A stretch of 8,010 nt of DNA from an uncultured Lachnospiraceae bacterium (GTDB lineage Bacteria > Bacillota > Clostridia > Lachnospirales > Lachnospiraceae), in assembly GCA_902489925.1 (NCBI GenBank), contig CABUBX010000101.1:1-8010 (forward strand), read 5' to 3'. Positions 1-5,171 of the stretch are shown here, piece by piece (the stretch's first letter is position 1; each line of letters begins with the position of its first letter). Under the pieces are notes generated by a model. It worked only from the letters and a program-made list of their open reading frames with translations, did not search any database and had not been told where the DNA came from. The translations under genes and the position numbers were made by a program.

Positions 1-75
1 GTAGCGGAAAAGGGATTTGAACCCATGACACCACGGGTATGAACCGTGTGCTCTAGCCAACTGAGCTATTCCGCC
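1..75 (-). tRNA. elongator tRNA-Met (anticodon CAT), 3' CCA cut by window edge
   Basis: Reading the minus strand from 75, a complete cloverleaf folds. It has a 7-bp acceptor stem closed by a G·T pair, a GCTC/GAGC D stem, and a perfect CACGG/CCGTG anticodon stem around loop TTCATAC, with the CAT anticodon at 39-41. The TTCAAAT T loop sits on a T stem with one T·T opposition. The discriminator A is at position 2 and the first C of an apparently encoded CCA is at position 1, where the window ends. The anticodon stem lacks the three G-C pairs of initiator tRNA, and the first acceptor pair is not the C/A mismatch of initiators. The body closely resembles the Firmicutes elongator tRNA-Met as I recall it. 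A CAT anticodon could also be tRNA-Ile2, but the overall sequence favours elongator Met. Confidence 0.95.
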
Positions 76-90
76 GCACCAACGTTGATT

Positions 91-119
91 ATTATACTAT
101 CCCTTTGCCATATTGTCAA
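91..119 (-). promoter_or_regulatory. consensus sigmaA promoter of tRNA-Met
   Basis: On the minus strand TTGACA (114-119) and TATAAT (91-96) are separated by exactly 17 bases, so both hexamers match the housekeeping consensus perfectly. Transcription would start near 84-85, about ten bases before the mature tRNA 5' end. The -35 box begins 15 bases after the divIC stop codon, so the tRNA has its own promoter and does not depend on read-through from the upstream operon. Confidence 0.9.
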
Positions 120-134
120 TAACTTTTTTAAAAT

Positions 135-461
135 TTATTGAGATTCTTTTTCAAAACGAATTTCATTCTTTTTAAGAAGCCCCAGCCTGTCTCTTGCGAC
201 CTGTTCAATATACTCCTCCGTCTTTACGTATTCGCTTTCTTTGTCAAGACGTTCAGATTCTTTCTTTTGCTCATTAATCTGTTCCTGAAGATTGGCTTCT
301 ACCGCTGCATAGTCACTGAGCTGATTCGACAAACGGAAGCTGTTAAATAGAAGCACCCCACACAAAATAATAACTGCAATGCTCACTGTCACAATCCCTG
401 TTCTTTTTTTCCGCTCACGGGCGCTCACGCGACTTTTTCCGGTCTTCTTTTGCTGAGCCAT
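135..461 (-). CDS. divIC: DivIC/FtsB-family septum formation initiator
   Basis: A 108-residue bitopic protein of the DivIC/FtsB family. The family works with FtsL and DivIB/FtsQ in the divisome to activate septal peptidoglycan synthesis. A short, very basic cytoplasmic N terminus (residues 1-21) is followed by one membrane segment (about 22-40) and an acidic/polar extracytoplasmic coiled coil (about 43-85). The conserved C-terminal motif reads VARDRLGLLKKNEIRF, as in DivIC proteins. Its first 15 codons overlap the 3' end of yabQ by 47 bases, and only a weak GGTG lies just upstream of the ATG, which suggests translational coupling. The gene order yabP-yabQ-divIC is the same as in Bacillus subtilis. 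No hairpin terminator is visible after its TAA; the tRNA promoter follows directly. A GTG at codon 12 is a possible alternative start. Confidence 0.93.
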   Translation of the reverse strand: MAQQKKTGKSRVSARERKKRTGIVTVSIAVIILCGVLLFNSFRLSNQLSDYAAVEANLQEQINEQKKESERLDKESEYVKTEEYIEQVARDRLGLLKKNEIRFEKESQ

Positions 462-867
462 GCTCTGTCACCAGCCTTTCCTTTCTTCTATTTCTATTTA
501 TTCTAAATGGTTTCACACATTTTTTCAATAGCCTGTTTAAAGAGTTCACAATTTTTCTCAATCCCCGGCCTAAAACCGATACAATAAAGCGGCTTGCACC
601 AAACGAATACACAGCCATCCCCAAAAGCATTCCCGCGATTGTATAACTTCGGACTGCGCCACTGTCATATTTATATAAAAGCCCGTAAATTATGCAAGCC
701 GATGCAATCCAGTAAATGATATCCTCCGCCATTACCGCAACTTTCCTGTGGCAAAAGCCCCGCCGCAAAATTCTAAGGATGTCATAGGCTGCTGCCAGAC
801 AGATTCCCCAAAAAGCCGCCTGCACAAATAAAGTACTCTGATGAATGACAGCATTGCTTACGCCCAT
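415..867 (-). CDS. yabQ: spore cortex biosynthesis protein YabQ
   Basis: A 150-residue predicted membrane protein of the YabQ family. In B. subtilis YabQ is made in the mother cell and is needed for cortex peptidoglycan formation around the forespore. Hydrophobic segments lie near residues 9-28, 48-66 and 74-98. The N-terminal segment contains the family-like stretch FWGICLAAAYDILRILRR. The remainder (about 105-150) is a strongly basic cytoplasmic-looking tail. The ATG shares its A with the TAA of yabP (TAATG), so the two genes are translationally coupled. The 3' end overlaps divIC by 47 bases, and part of the basic tail is therefore encoded in the region that also codes for the basic N terminus of DivIC. 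The call is supported by topology, size and especially the conserved neighbourhood; the family is divergent at sequence level. Confidence 0.9.
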   Translation of the reverse strand: MGVSNAVIHQSTLFVQAAFWGICLAAAYDILRILRRGFCHRKVAVMAEDIIYWIASACIIYGLLYKYDSGAVRSYTIAGMLLGMAVYSFGASRFIVSVLGRGLRKIVNSLNRLLKKCVKPFRINRNRRKERLVTEHGSAKEDRKKSRERP

Positions 868-1169
868 TATTTAAAAAGACGGCCTAAAAGCCGTTCCTGC
901 TTTTTATCCGTTCTTCCCGCATCGGAATAGGTAAGACTGTCAATCGTCCCATCGACGTTGACCTCACCTTTTTCCAAAGACAGCCTGCTCATATGAAGCT
1001 CACGCCCCCGTATAAGCAGCAGCCCACATGCCGTTTCAAGAATAATTTCCTCGGCATCAAAGGAAACGACATCCTTAACGCCGCTCATCTGCATACAGCT
1101 TCGCTCACCCATCACCAGCTTGTGGGCTGTCATACTCTGCTTTTCTGCACTATGATACCTTTCTTCCAT
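867..1169 (-). CDS. yabP: sporulation protein YabP
   Basis: A 100-residue soluble protein of the YabP/YqfC family, which in B. subtilis is expressed in the mother cell under sigmaE and is linked to spore coat/cortex assembly. Family features include the HKLVMGERSCMQMSGVKDV stretch early in the protein, then FDAEEIILETACGLLLIRG and a following H-M/L-S-RLSLEKGEVNVDG segment. The start chosen is the ATG at 1169, because GAGGTG (1176-1181) lies six bases upstream, giving exactly the 100 residues I recall for the B. subtilis protein. An in-frame GTG at 1187 would add six residues but lies upstream of this ribosome binding site. The stop overlaps the yabQ start by one base. A sigmaE-like promoter candidate sits upstream (1204-1232). 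Confidence 0.93.
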   Translation of the reverse strand: MEERYHSAEKQSMTAHKLVMGERSCMQMSGVKDVVSFDAEEIILETACGLLLIRGRELHMSRLSLEKGEVNVDGTIDSLTYSDAGRTDKKQERLLGRLFK

Positions 1170-1175
1170 ATAAGC

Positions 1176-1181
1176 CACCTC
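1176..1181 (-). promoter_or_regulatory. ribosome binding site deciding the yabP start
   Basis: GAGGTG on the minus strand is fully complementary to the 16S anti-Shine-Dalgarno region and lies six bases before the ATG at 1169. It selects this ATG over the in-frame GTG at 1187. Confidence 0.8.
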
Positions 1182-1203
1182 TTGCACAATGTCCGGTTAA
1201 TTC

Positions 1204-1232
1204 ACTCTATGACACAATTGGCGGCATTATAA
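1204..1232 (-). promoter_or_regulatory. candidate sigmaE promoter for yabP-yabQ
   Basis: In the gap between rqcP and yabP the minus strand has TTATAAT (1226-1232), a 14-base spacer, and CATAGAGT (1204-1211). SigmaE promoters are remembered as KMATATT, 14-15 bases, CATACAnT. The -10 has one mismatch and the -35 has two. Transcription would start about 30-35 bases before the yabP ATG. The assignment fits the known mother-cell expression of yabP in B. subtilis. An alternative is that the TATAAT inside this element is a sigmaA -10 box with a poor TTGTTT -35 at 18 bases. Confidence 0.45.
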
Positions 1233-1237
1233 CTATT

Positions 1238-1477
1238 CTAAAGATATTTAAACAATTCCTTAGCTTCTTCCTTCTTTGAAGTGTCTGCAACAGCAACAAC
1301 CTCAACCTTTACATTTCTTGTACCAAAACCTATTTCAATCACATCGCCGACCTTCACATCAAGGGAAGCCTTTGCCGGGCGGCCGTTGACACTGACACGT
1401 CCGGCATCACAGGCCTCATTGGCCACTGTGCGACGTTTAATCAGTCTTGACACCTTTAAATATTTATCAAGTCTCAT
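1238..1477 (-). CDS. rqcP: S4-domain RNA-binding protein RqcP (YabO/Hsp15 type)
   Basis: A 79-residue protein consisting almost entirely of an S4 RNA-binding domain. It starts with the hallmark MRLDKYLKVSRLIKRRT, followed by AGRVSVNGRPAKAS and VKVGDVIEIGFG. This closely matches B. subtilis YabO/RqcP, which binds stalled 50S subunits carrying peptidyl-tRNA and works with RqcH in alanine tailing of nascent chains. The start at 1477 is chosen because GGAGG (1483-1487) lies five bases upstream. Longer in-frame starts (ATG at 1489, or the one at 1540) would run into that site or into the HU terminator hairpin. The C terminus (DTSKKEEAKELFKYL) also matches the family. The gene lies between hup and yabP, which keeps the mazG-rqcP-yabP-yabQ-divIC order of Bacillus apart from the inserted HU gene. 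Confidence 0.95.
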   Translation of the reverse strand: MRLDKYLKVSRLIKRRTVANEACDAGRVSVNGRPAKASLDVKVGDVIEIGFGTRNVKVEVVAVADTSKKEEAKELFKYL

Positions 1478-1510
1478 CTTATCCTCCATTTTTGCACAGC
1501 CGTGCAACTT

Positions 1511-1544
1511 AAAAATGCATGCCGCAAAAACCGTCGGCATGCAT
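1511..1544 (-). terminator. intrinsic terminator downstream of hup
   Basis: A perfect 10-bp inverted repeat, ATGCATGCCG (1515-1524) and CGGCATGCAT (1535-1544), encloses a 10-base loop. On the minus strand it is followed by a run of five T (the last T of the stem plus 1511-1514). It begins 15 bases after the hup stop codon, so it is well placed to end the HU transcript and to limit read-through into rqcP. Confidence 0.82.
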
Positions 1545-1559
1545 GTTATTCACTCTTAA

Positions 1560-1835
1560 TTATGCGTTAAGCGCGTCTTTTAAAGCTTTGCCTGCTTTAA
1601 ATTTAGGTGCTTTGGAAGCAGCGATTTTCATAGTTTCGCCTGTACGAGGGTTTCTGCCTTCTCTCTCCGGTCTTTCAGAAACTTCAAATGTACCGAAACC
1701 AACTAACTGAACTTTTTCGCCTTTAATTAATTCTTCTGTAACAACATCAACAAATGCCTTTAATAATACTTCTGAGTCTTTCTTTGTTAATTCTGCCTTT
1801 TCAGCAACTGCTGCAACTAATTCTGCTTTGTTCAT
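1560..1835 (-). CDS. hup: HU family DNA-binding protein
   Basis: A 91-residue nucleoid protein that binds and bends DNA as a dimer. The fold is visible in order: N-terminal helices (residues 1-38, MNKAELVAAVAEKAELTKKD...), the GFGTFEV strand at 46-52, the DNA-inserting arm with GRNPRTGE at 60-67 and its tip proline at 63, then the C-terminal KAPKFKAGKALKDAL helix. Length and sequence match Firmicutes HU (HBsu). An AGGAGG (1845-1850) lies nine bases upstream of the ATG, a strong site that suits an abundant protein. The gene is more AT-rich than its neighbours and ends at a good intrinsic terminator. It begins only 27 bases after mazG, and I found no convincing promoter in that gap, so it probably depends on a promoter inside or upstream of mazG. 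Confidence 0.97.
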   Translation of the reverse strand: MNKAELVAAVAEKAELTKKDSEVLLKAFVDVVTEELIKGEKVQLVGFGTFEVSERPEREGRNPRTGETMKIAASKAPKFKAGKALKDALNA

Positions 1836-1862
1836 TTTAAAAATCCTCCTAAAAATATAAAA

Positions 1863-2693
1863 TCATAAATCTTCTTCATGCTTTTTAACCGCTTCCCAAA
1901 GTTTGTCTAACTGTTCAGCCGTCATCCCTGCCAAATCCATACCCTGATTTTTCGCAAGAATTTCCGCATTATCAAGTCTATTTATAAACTTTTCTGTGGC
2001 ATTTGTCAAGCTATTTTCGGCATTTACCCCTAAAAATCTGGAGAGATTCACCATCGAAAACATAACATCTCCAAATTCCTTAAAGATTTCCTCCTCATTG
2101 CCTGAGACCATCGCACTCTCAAGCTCATGCAACTCCTCATAAACCTTTGTCTTCACATCGTCAACAGAAGCAAAGTCATAACCGACAGCCGCTGCCTTTT
2201 TTTGTACCTTGGCCGCCCTCACATTGGCCGGAAGCGCTTTTGCAACCCCCTTTAAGCCTTCGGATACCGACTTTTGCCCCTTTTCCTTTTTCTTAATCGC
2301 ATCCCAGTTTACAAGCACCTCCTCCGCTGTCTCGGCAGCTGCCTGTCCGAACACATGGGGATGACGCCTTAACATCTTCCTTGCAATACCATCGACAACA
2401 TCTTCAAGCTCAAATTCCCCGGCTTCTGATGATATCTGTGTATGCAAATAAATCTGCAAAAGCATATCGCCAAGTTCTTCTTTAAGATTTTCTTTGTCAT
2501 TATGATTAATCGCATCTACAGTCTCATAAGCTTCCTCAAGCATACAATCTTTAAGACTTTCATGCGTCTGCACTCTGTCCCACGGACAACCGTCCTCAGC
2601 CCGAAGCTTTGCAATAATCTTTTTAAACTCCTCAAGCGTAAACCGCTGCCCCTCCGGACGGTTTACATAATCTTTCTTTTCCTGTTCTGTCAT
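1863..2693 (-). CDS. mazG: nucleoside triphosphate pyrophosphohydrolase MazG
   Basis: A 276-residue all-alpha NTP pyrophosphohydrolase that hydrolyses (d)NTPs to monophosphates and pyrophosphate and is thought to clear non-canonical nucleotides. Two tandem MazG domains are visible. The first has CPWDRVQTHESLKDCMLEEA at about residues 36-55 with metal-binding E54xxE57 and E73xxD76. The second has E187xxE190 and E206xxD209 (EELHE ... KEFGD). The size matches E. coli MazG (about 263 residues); the B. subtilis homologue YabN carries an extra N-terminal tetrapyrrole-methylase-like domain that is absent here. The start at 2693 follows AGAGG (2701-2705) at seven bases; in-frame ATG at 2717 and GTG at 2720 have poorer spacing. 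The gene lies 47 bases after spoIIR and 27 before hup. Confidence 0.95.
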   Translation of the reverse strand: MTEQEKKDYVNRPEGQRFTLEEFKKIIAKLRAEDGCPWDRVQTHESLKDCMLEEAYETVDAINHNDKENLKEELGDMLLQIYLHTQISSEAGEFELEDVVDGIARKMLRRHPHVFGQAAAETAEEVLVNWDAIKKKEKGQKSVSEGLKGVAKALPANVRAAKVQKKAAAVGYDFASVDDVKTKVYEELHELESAMVSGNEEEIFKEFGDVMFSMVNLSRFLGVNAENSLTNATEKFINRLDNAEILAKNQGMDLAGMTAEQLDKLWEAVKKHEEDL

Positions 2694-2737
2694 AAAATCG
2701 CCTCTTTCATCTGACATCACACATGTAACCGTCCTTT

Positions 2738-2766
2738 ATTCTACCAAATTTTTTCAAACCATTCAA
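2738..2766 (-). promoter_or_regulatory. candidate sigmaA promoter for mazG-hup
   Basis: Minus strand TTGAAT (2761-2766), a 17-base spacer, and TAGAAT (2738-2743). The -10 has one mismatch to TATAAT and the -35 shares its first four bases with TTGACA. The -10 includes the spoIIR stop codon. It would start transcription about 35-40 bases before the mazG ATG, giving the housekeeping genes vegetative expression independent of spoIIR. Confidence 0.4.
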
Positions 2767-3361
2767 CTATTTTAAAGCGCGGTCTTTCATATCCTGTAAT
2801 TGCATCATAGGCTTCTTCCGATAAGGCTTCAGACAGCGCCTCTTTGCCGCTTTGCGGCACTTGTCCGTCCTCGGGCGTCACAAAGCAGAGCTTCGGAAAA
2901 AGCACGCACCACCAGTTTTCTCCACGGCCGCTGCCAAGCTCTGCCACAACAGCATCATACATCCCTTCCGGCAATGTGACATCCCCATAGGATTTCTTCG
3001 GGAACCACGTTTTTTCTATTTTTATGTCAACTCCATATGGGCAATTCCAATCTTTAAGTACATCGCCGGCAGCCGTTTGAAGTTCCTTTAAATGCGCCTT
3101 TGCAACGTCCTTTGCCGACTTTTTATTTTTCATATCCTTCTCATATTTTTCTAACCTGTGAAGTATCTCATCCCGAACAGACAGCTTAACCTGCTGTGCC
3201 CTTTGGCTGTTACTGTCCGCACGCACATGAAGTCTTAATACGGCCTCTGAAATCTCCTGCTGGTATGCCTCCCCGGATAAGCCGCTGTTTCGTATGCCCG
3301 CCAACATCACTAAGACAACGCACCCAAAGACAAATAATCCAATTCTTATTTTGCGTATCAT
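2741..3361 (-). CDS. spoIIR: stage II sporulation protein R
   Basis: A 206-residue secreted signalling protein. In B. subtilis SpoIIR is made in the forespore under sigmaF, crosses into the intermembrane space and activates the protease SpoIIGA to process pro-sigmaE in the mother cell. Residues about 7-25 form an N-terminal hydrophobic signal/anchor. The family motif LRLHVRADSNSQRAQQVKLS lies at about 42-61, and the second hallmark GENWWCVLFPKLCF contains two cysteines. The ATG at 3361 is preferred because GGAG (3372-3375) lies ten bases upstream; the in-frame GTG at 3370 would leave almost no spacing. A sporulation-type promoter candidate lies at 3392-3420. The gene follows the truncated gerC by 57 bases and precedes mazG. 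Confidence 0.95.
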   Translation of the reverse strand: MIRKIRIGLFVFGCVVLVMLAGIRNSGLSGEAYQQEISEAVLRLHVRADSNSQRAQQVKLSVRDEILHRLEKYEKDMKNKKSAKDVAKAHLKELQTAAGDVLKDWNCPYGVDIKIEKTWFPKKSYGDVTLPEGMYDAVVAELGSGRGENWWCVLFPKLCFVTPEDGQVPQSGKEALSEALSEEAYDAITGYERPRFKIVEWFEKIW

Positions 3362-3391
3362 TATTCTCACACTCCGTAAACTTTATATACA

Positions 3392-3420
3392 GAGTATGTC
3401 CGCCAAAAAGCCGCATATTC
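3392..3420 (-). promoter_or_regulatory. candidate sigmaF (or sigmaE) promoter for spoIIR
   Basis: Minus strand GAATA (3416-3420), 14 bases, then GGACATACTC (3392-3401). Against the remembered sigmaF pattern GYATA and GGnnAnAnTR each box has one mismatch. The same bases also read as sigmaE-like: GAATATG (3414-3420), 15 bases, CATACTCT (3391-3398). SpoIIR is a sigmaF product in B. subtilis, so sigmaF is the more likely user. The start site would fall about 25 bases before the ATG. The -35 box overlaps the stop codon of gerC. Confidence 0.55.
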
Positions 3421-4078
3421 ACGACCAGCTGACAATACCGCATATTTTCGGCACCTTTTTATCACCCTCGCCCTCAGCCGAAAGCACAGCCATCGGCACA
3501 GTCTCCGTATCATCTTTCCATGCAATCATCAAATCATTAATAATCGTTTTCTCATAGCCGTCGGGGGCGGCATTATTTTCAAACATTTCCCGAATATAAA
3601 TTCCGATTGAGCCATTGACACACGCATCCAAGCCGATAATTTCTTCCGCCGTTTCCTTAGCCTGACAAACAAGAATTGTCCGTGTAAAGCTTGGTCTTGT
3701 TTTCATATAGGCAAGCACCGTCTCCATCATCGGTTTATTTGCCAAAAGCTTTCTTCCGAAAACAATCACCTGAAGCTGACCGTAGTCAAGACGCCTGCTG
3801 GACATTCTCCGATAGCTTTGCTCAATCTCATCAAGATTATTGCCAATCACTGTCATTACAGGATAATGAATATTGCCGCCCTTTCCCGTCAGCGCTTCCA
3901 AATCAGGAAAGCTAAAGGCTGCCTTTAGCTTATTTCCCTCCGCATCCAGCCCCAGCGCCATCACATAATTTCTATCCTCCAGCTGTACCGTATGTTTGCA
4001 GGCTGTCAGCGGCAAAACCAAAAACACAGCAAGCAAAAAACACGTCATTTTAAAGCTGGTTTTAACTGTTTTTTTCAT
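3419..4078 (-). CDS. gerAC: GerC-type spore germination lipoprotein, truncated (N-terminal domain only)
   Basis: The C subunit of a GerA-type germinant receptor, a lipoprotein on the outer face of the inner spore membrane. Residues 1-26 are a lipoprotein signal peptide with the lipobox LTAC and the acylated Cys27. The N-terminal domain features are present: EDRNYVMALGLD, AAFSFPDLEAL, and SSRRLDYGQLQVIVFGRKLL followed by the RPSFTRTILVCQAK segment. The frame ends after about 219 residues, whereas family members are usually about 350-400. Only 57 bases separate the stop from the spoIIR start, so the C-terminal domains are absent and not merely out of frame. The ATG at 4078 follows AAAGGAGG (4086-4093) at seven bases, and the gene overlaps gerB by 17 bases. 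The symbol is used in the family sense; the paralogue cannot be told. It could be a working short form or a decaying gene. Confidence 0.85.
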   Translation of the reverse strand: MKKTVKTSFKMTCFLLAVFLVLPLTACKHTVQLEDRNYVMALGLDAEGNKLKAAFSFPDLEALTGKGGNIHYPVMTVIGNNLDEIEQSYRRMSSRRLDYGQLQVIVFGRKLLANKPMMETVLAYMKTRPSFTRTILVCQAKETAEEIIGLDACVNGSIGIYIREMFENNAAPDGYEKTIINDLMIAWKDDTETVPMAVLSAEGEGDKKVPKICGIVSWS

Positions 4079-5171
4079 CACTCAGCCTCCTTTTAAACCT
4101 TTGTCCCACCAAAAGCCAAAATGCGATAAGCAGGCTTATCGGCATCCCCCAAAAAGCCATTGTCTGCCAGTAAAATTTTTCAAAAGCGCCGTAATCTTTA
4201 ATCGCCCAAAATAAACCATAGACAAGAATCAGCCAGCCAATCATCGTCCCTTTAAAATATTTTTTCGGAAAAAGCTGTTTTGTCAATTCATCTGTATAAA
4301 AAATATAACCGCTCAGAAGAATAAATATCGCCCCCATCCATACCGCAAGCACAAGACCGTCCTGCCTTGAGATAAACCGCCCCGGAAGCCTGATGACCTG
4401 CATCAGCGTCACCGACGGCCAATACTCAGCCGCCGCCCCATTCGCCGAAAAAACACCGATGCAGGCAATATAAATAAAAATCACACACAGCGCCGCTGTC
4501 ACGACCGCCCCCATCGCGTATTTGTATGCCCGTTTAAAACACTCATACCGAACGTAAGGCACCGCAAAAAGTAAAAATTCAAAGACATTAAATACAGCCG
4601 CGCATAAAAGTCCCGCCGAAGCGATTTCCCCCGGACGGCTTATTTCCATAGGAAAAATACGGCTGCCCTTGATTTCAAATGCCGCTAAAAACACAATAAA
4701 CATAATCGGCACAAGAACAATCCACATCAAAAGCTCACTAAGCCGCCCCCTTGTCTCCATCCCTCTGCTGACATTATAAAGCGCCGTTAAAATTATGAGC
4801 GCCGCAATCACCCGTTCAGGCATCTGCGTAAGAAATGTCCTTCCGATGACTTCTGAAAACATTTTCAAAATAAACACTGCCGACAATAAAAACTTTACCA
4901 TAAAAAAGAGCACCATCAGCGCTGCGGGGACACTGCCGGTCTGTCTCTTAGCAAAATTATAAAAATTATCCTCACAGCAAAATGCCGTCCTCATATACAC
5001 AGCTGCCCCGGCCAGCATAAATACTGCGGCTGCCAAAATTGCATATACGCCCTGCCGCCCGCAGATTCTCGGCAAAAGCCGGGGCAAAATCATCGAGGAG
5101 GCCGCAAATAAATCAAGCACCAGCATACGGTTAAGCTGCCTGCCCGAGATTTGATTATTTTCCGAAAACAT
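4062..5171 (-). CDS. gerAB: GerB-type spore germination permease
   Basis: A 369-residue polytopic membrane protein of the GerAB/GerKB family (amino acid-polyamine-organocation transporter fold), the subunit believed to bind the germinant in the inner spore membrane. About ten hydrophobic segments run through the whole protein. Family-typical parts are the N-terminal ISGRQLNRMLVLDLF and the WPSVTLMQVIRLPGRFISRQ region followed by DGLVLAVW, and the length equals that of B. subtilis GerAB (about 365). The start at 5171 is set by AAAGGAG (5180-5186) eight bases upstream; a longer in-frame opening to 5270 lies inside gerA and has no such site. It overlaps gerA by 17 bases and gerC by 17 bases, indicating a translationally coupled operon. 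The substrate cannot be read from the sequence. Confidence 0.95.
   Translation of the reverse strand: MFSENNQISGRQLNRMLVLDLFAASSMILPRLLPRICGRQGVYAILAAAVFMLAGAAVYMRTAFCCEDNFYNFAKRQTGSVPAALMVLFFMVKFLLSAVFILKMFSEVIGRTFLTQMPERVIAALIILTALYNVSRGMETRGRLSELLMWIVLVPIMFIVFLAAFEIKGSRIFPMEISRPGEIASAGLLCAAVFNVFEFLLFAVPYVRYECFKRAYKYAMGAVVTAALCVIFIYIACIGVFSANGAAAEYWPSVTLMQVIRLPGRFISRQDGLVLAVWMGAIFILLSGYIFYTDELTKQLFPKKYFKGTMIGWLILVYGLFWAIKDYGAFEKFYWQTMAFWGMPISLLIAFWLLVGQRFKRRLSDEKNS

Noticed and set aside
1..75. Initiator tRNA-fMet.
   Set aside because: The anticodon stem lacks the three consecutive G-C pairs and the acceptor stem has a G·T first pair, so it is an elongator tRNA.
1478..1540. A longer rqcP start at 1540 or 1489.
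   Set aside because: The longer versions would translate the hup terminator hairpin or the ribosome binding site itself, and the added residues are not family-like.
1836..1920. A dedicated hup promoter at the 3' end of mazG (TTAAAA ... TATGAT).
   Set aside because: The spacer is only 15 bases and both hexamers match weakly, so it cannot be told from the AT-rich background.
2840..2860. GCCGC-TTT-GCGGC hairpin.
   Set aside because: It lies inside the spoIIR coding region, has only a 5-bp stem and no T-run, and is explained by codons of the protein.
3210..3443. An open frame over the gerC-spoIIR junction that might continue GerC after a frameshift (NMRLFGGHTLYIKF...).
   Set aside because: It quickly runs into the spoIIR coding region in a different frame and does not look like the GerC C-terminal domains. 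There is no room for the missing 130-180 residues, so a simple frameshift does not explain the truncation.
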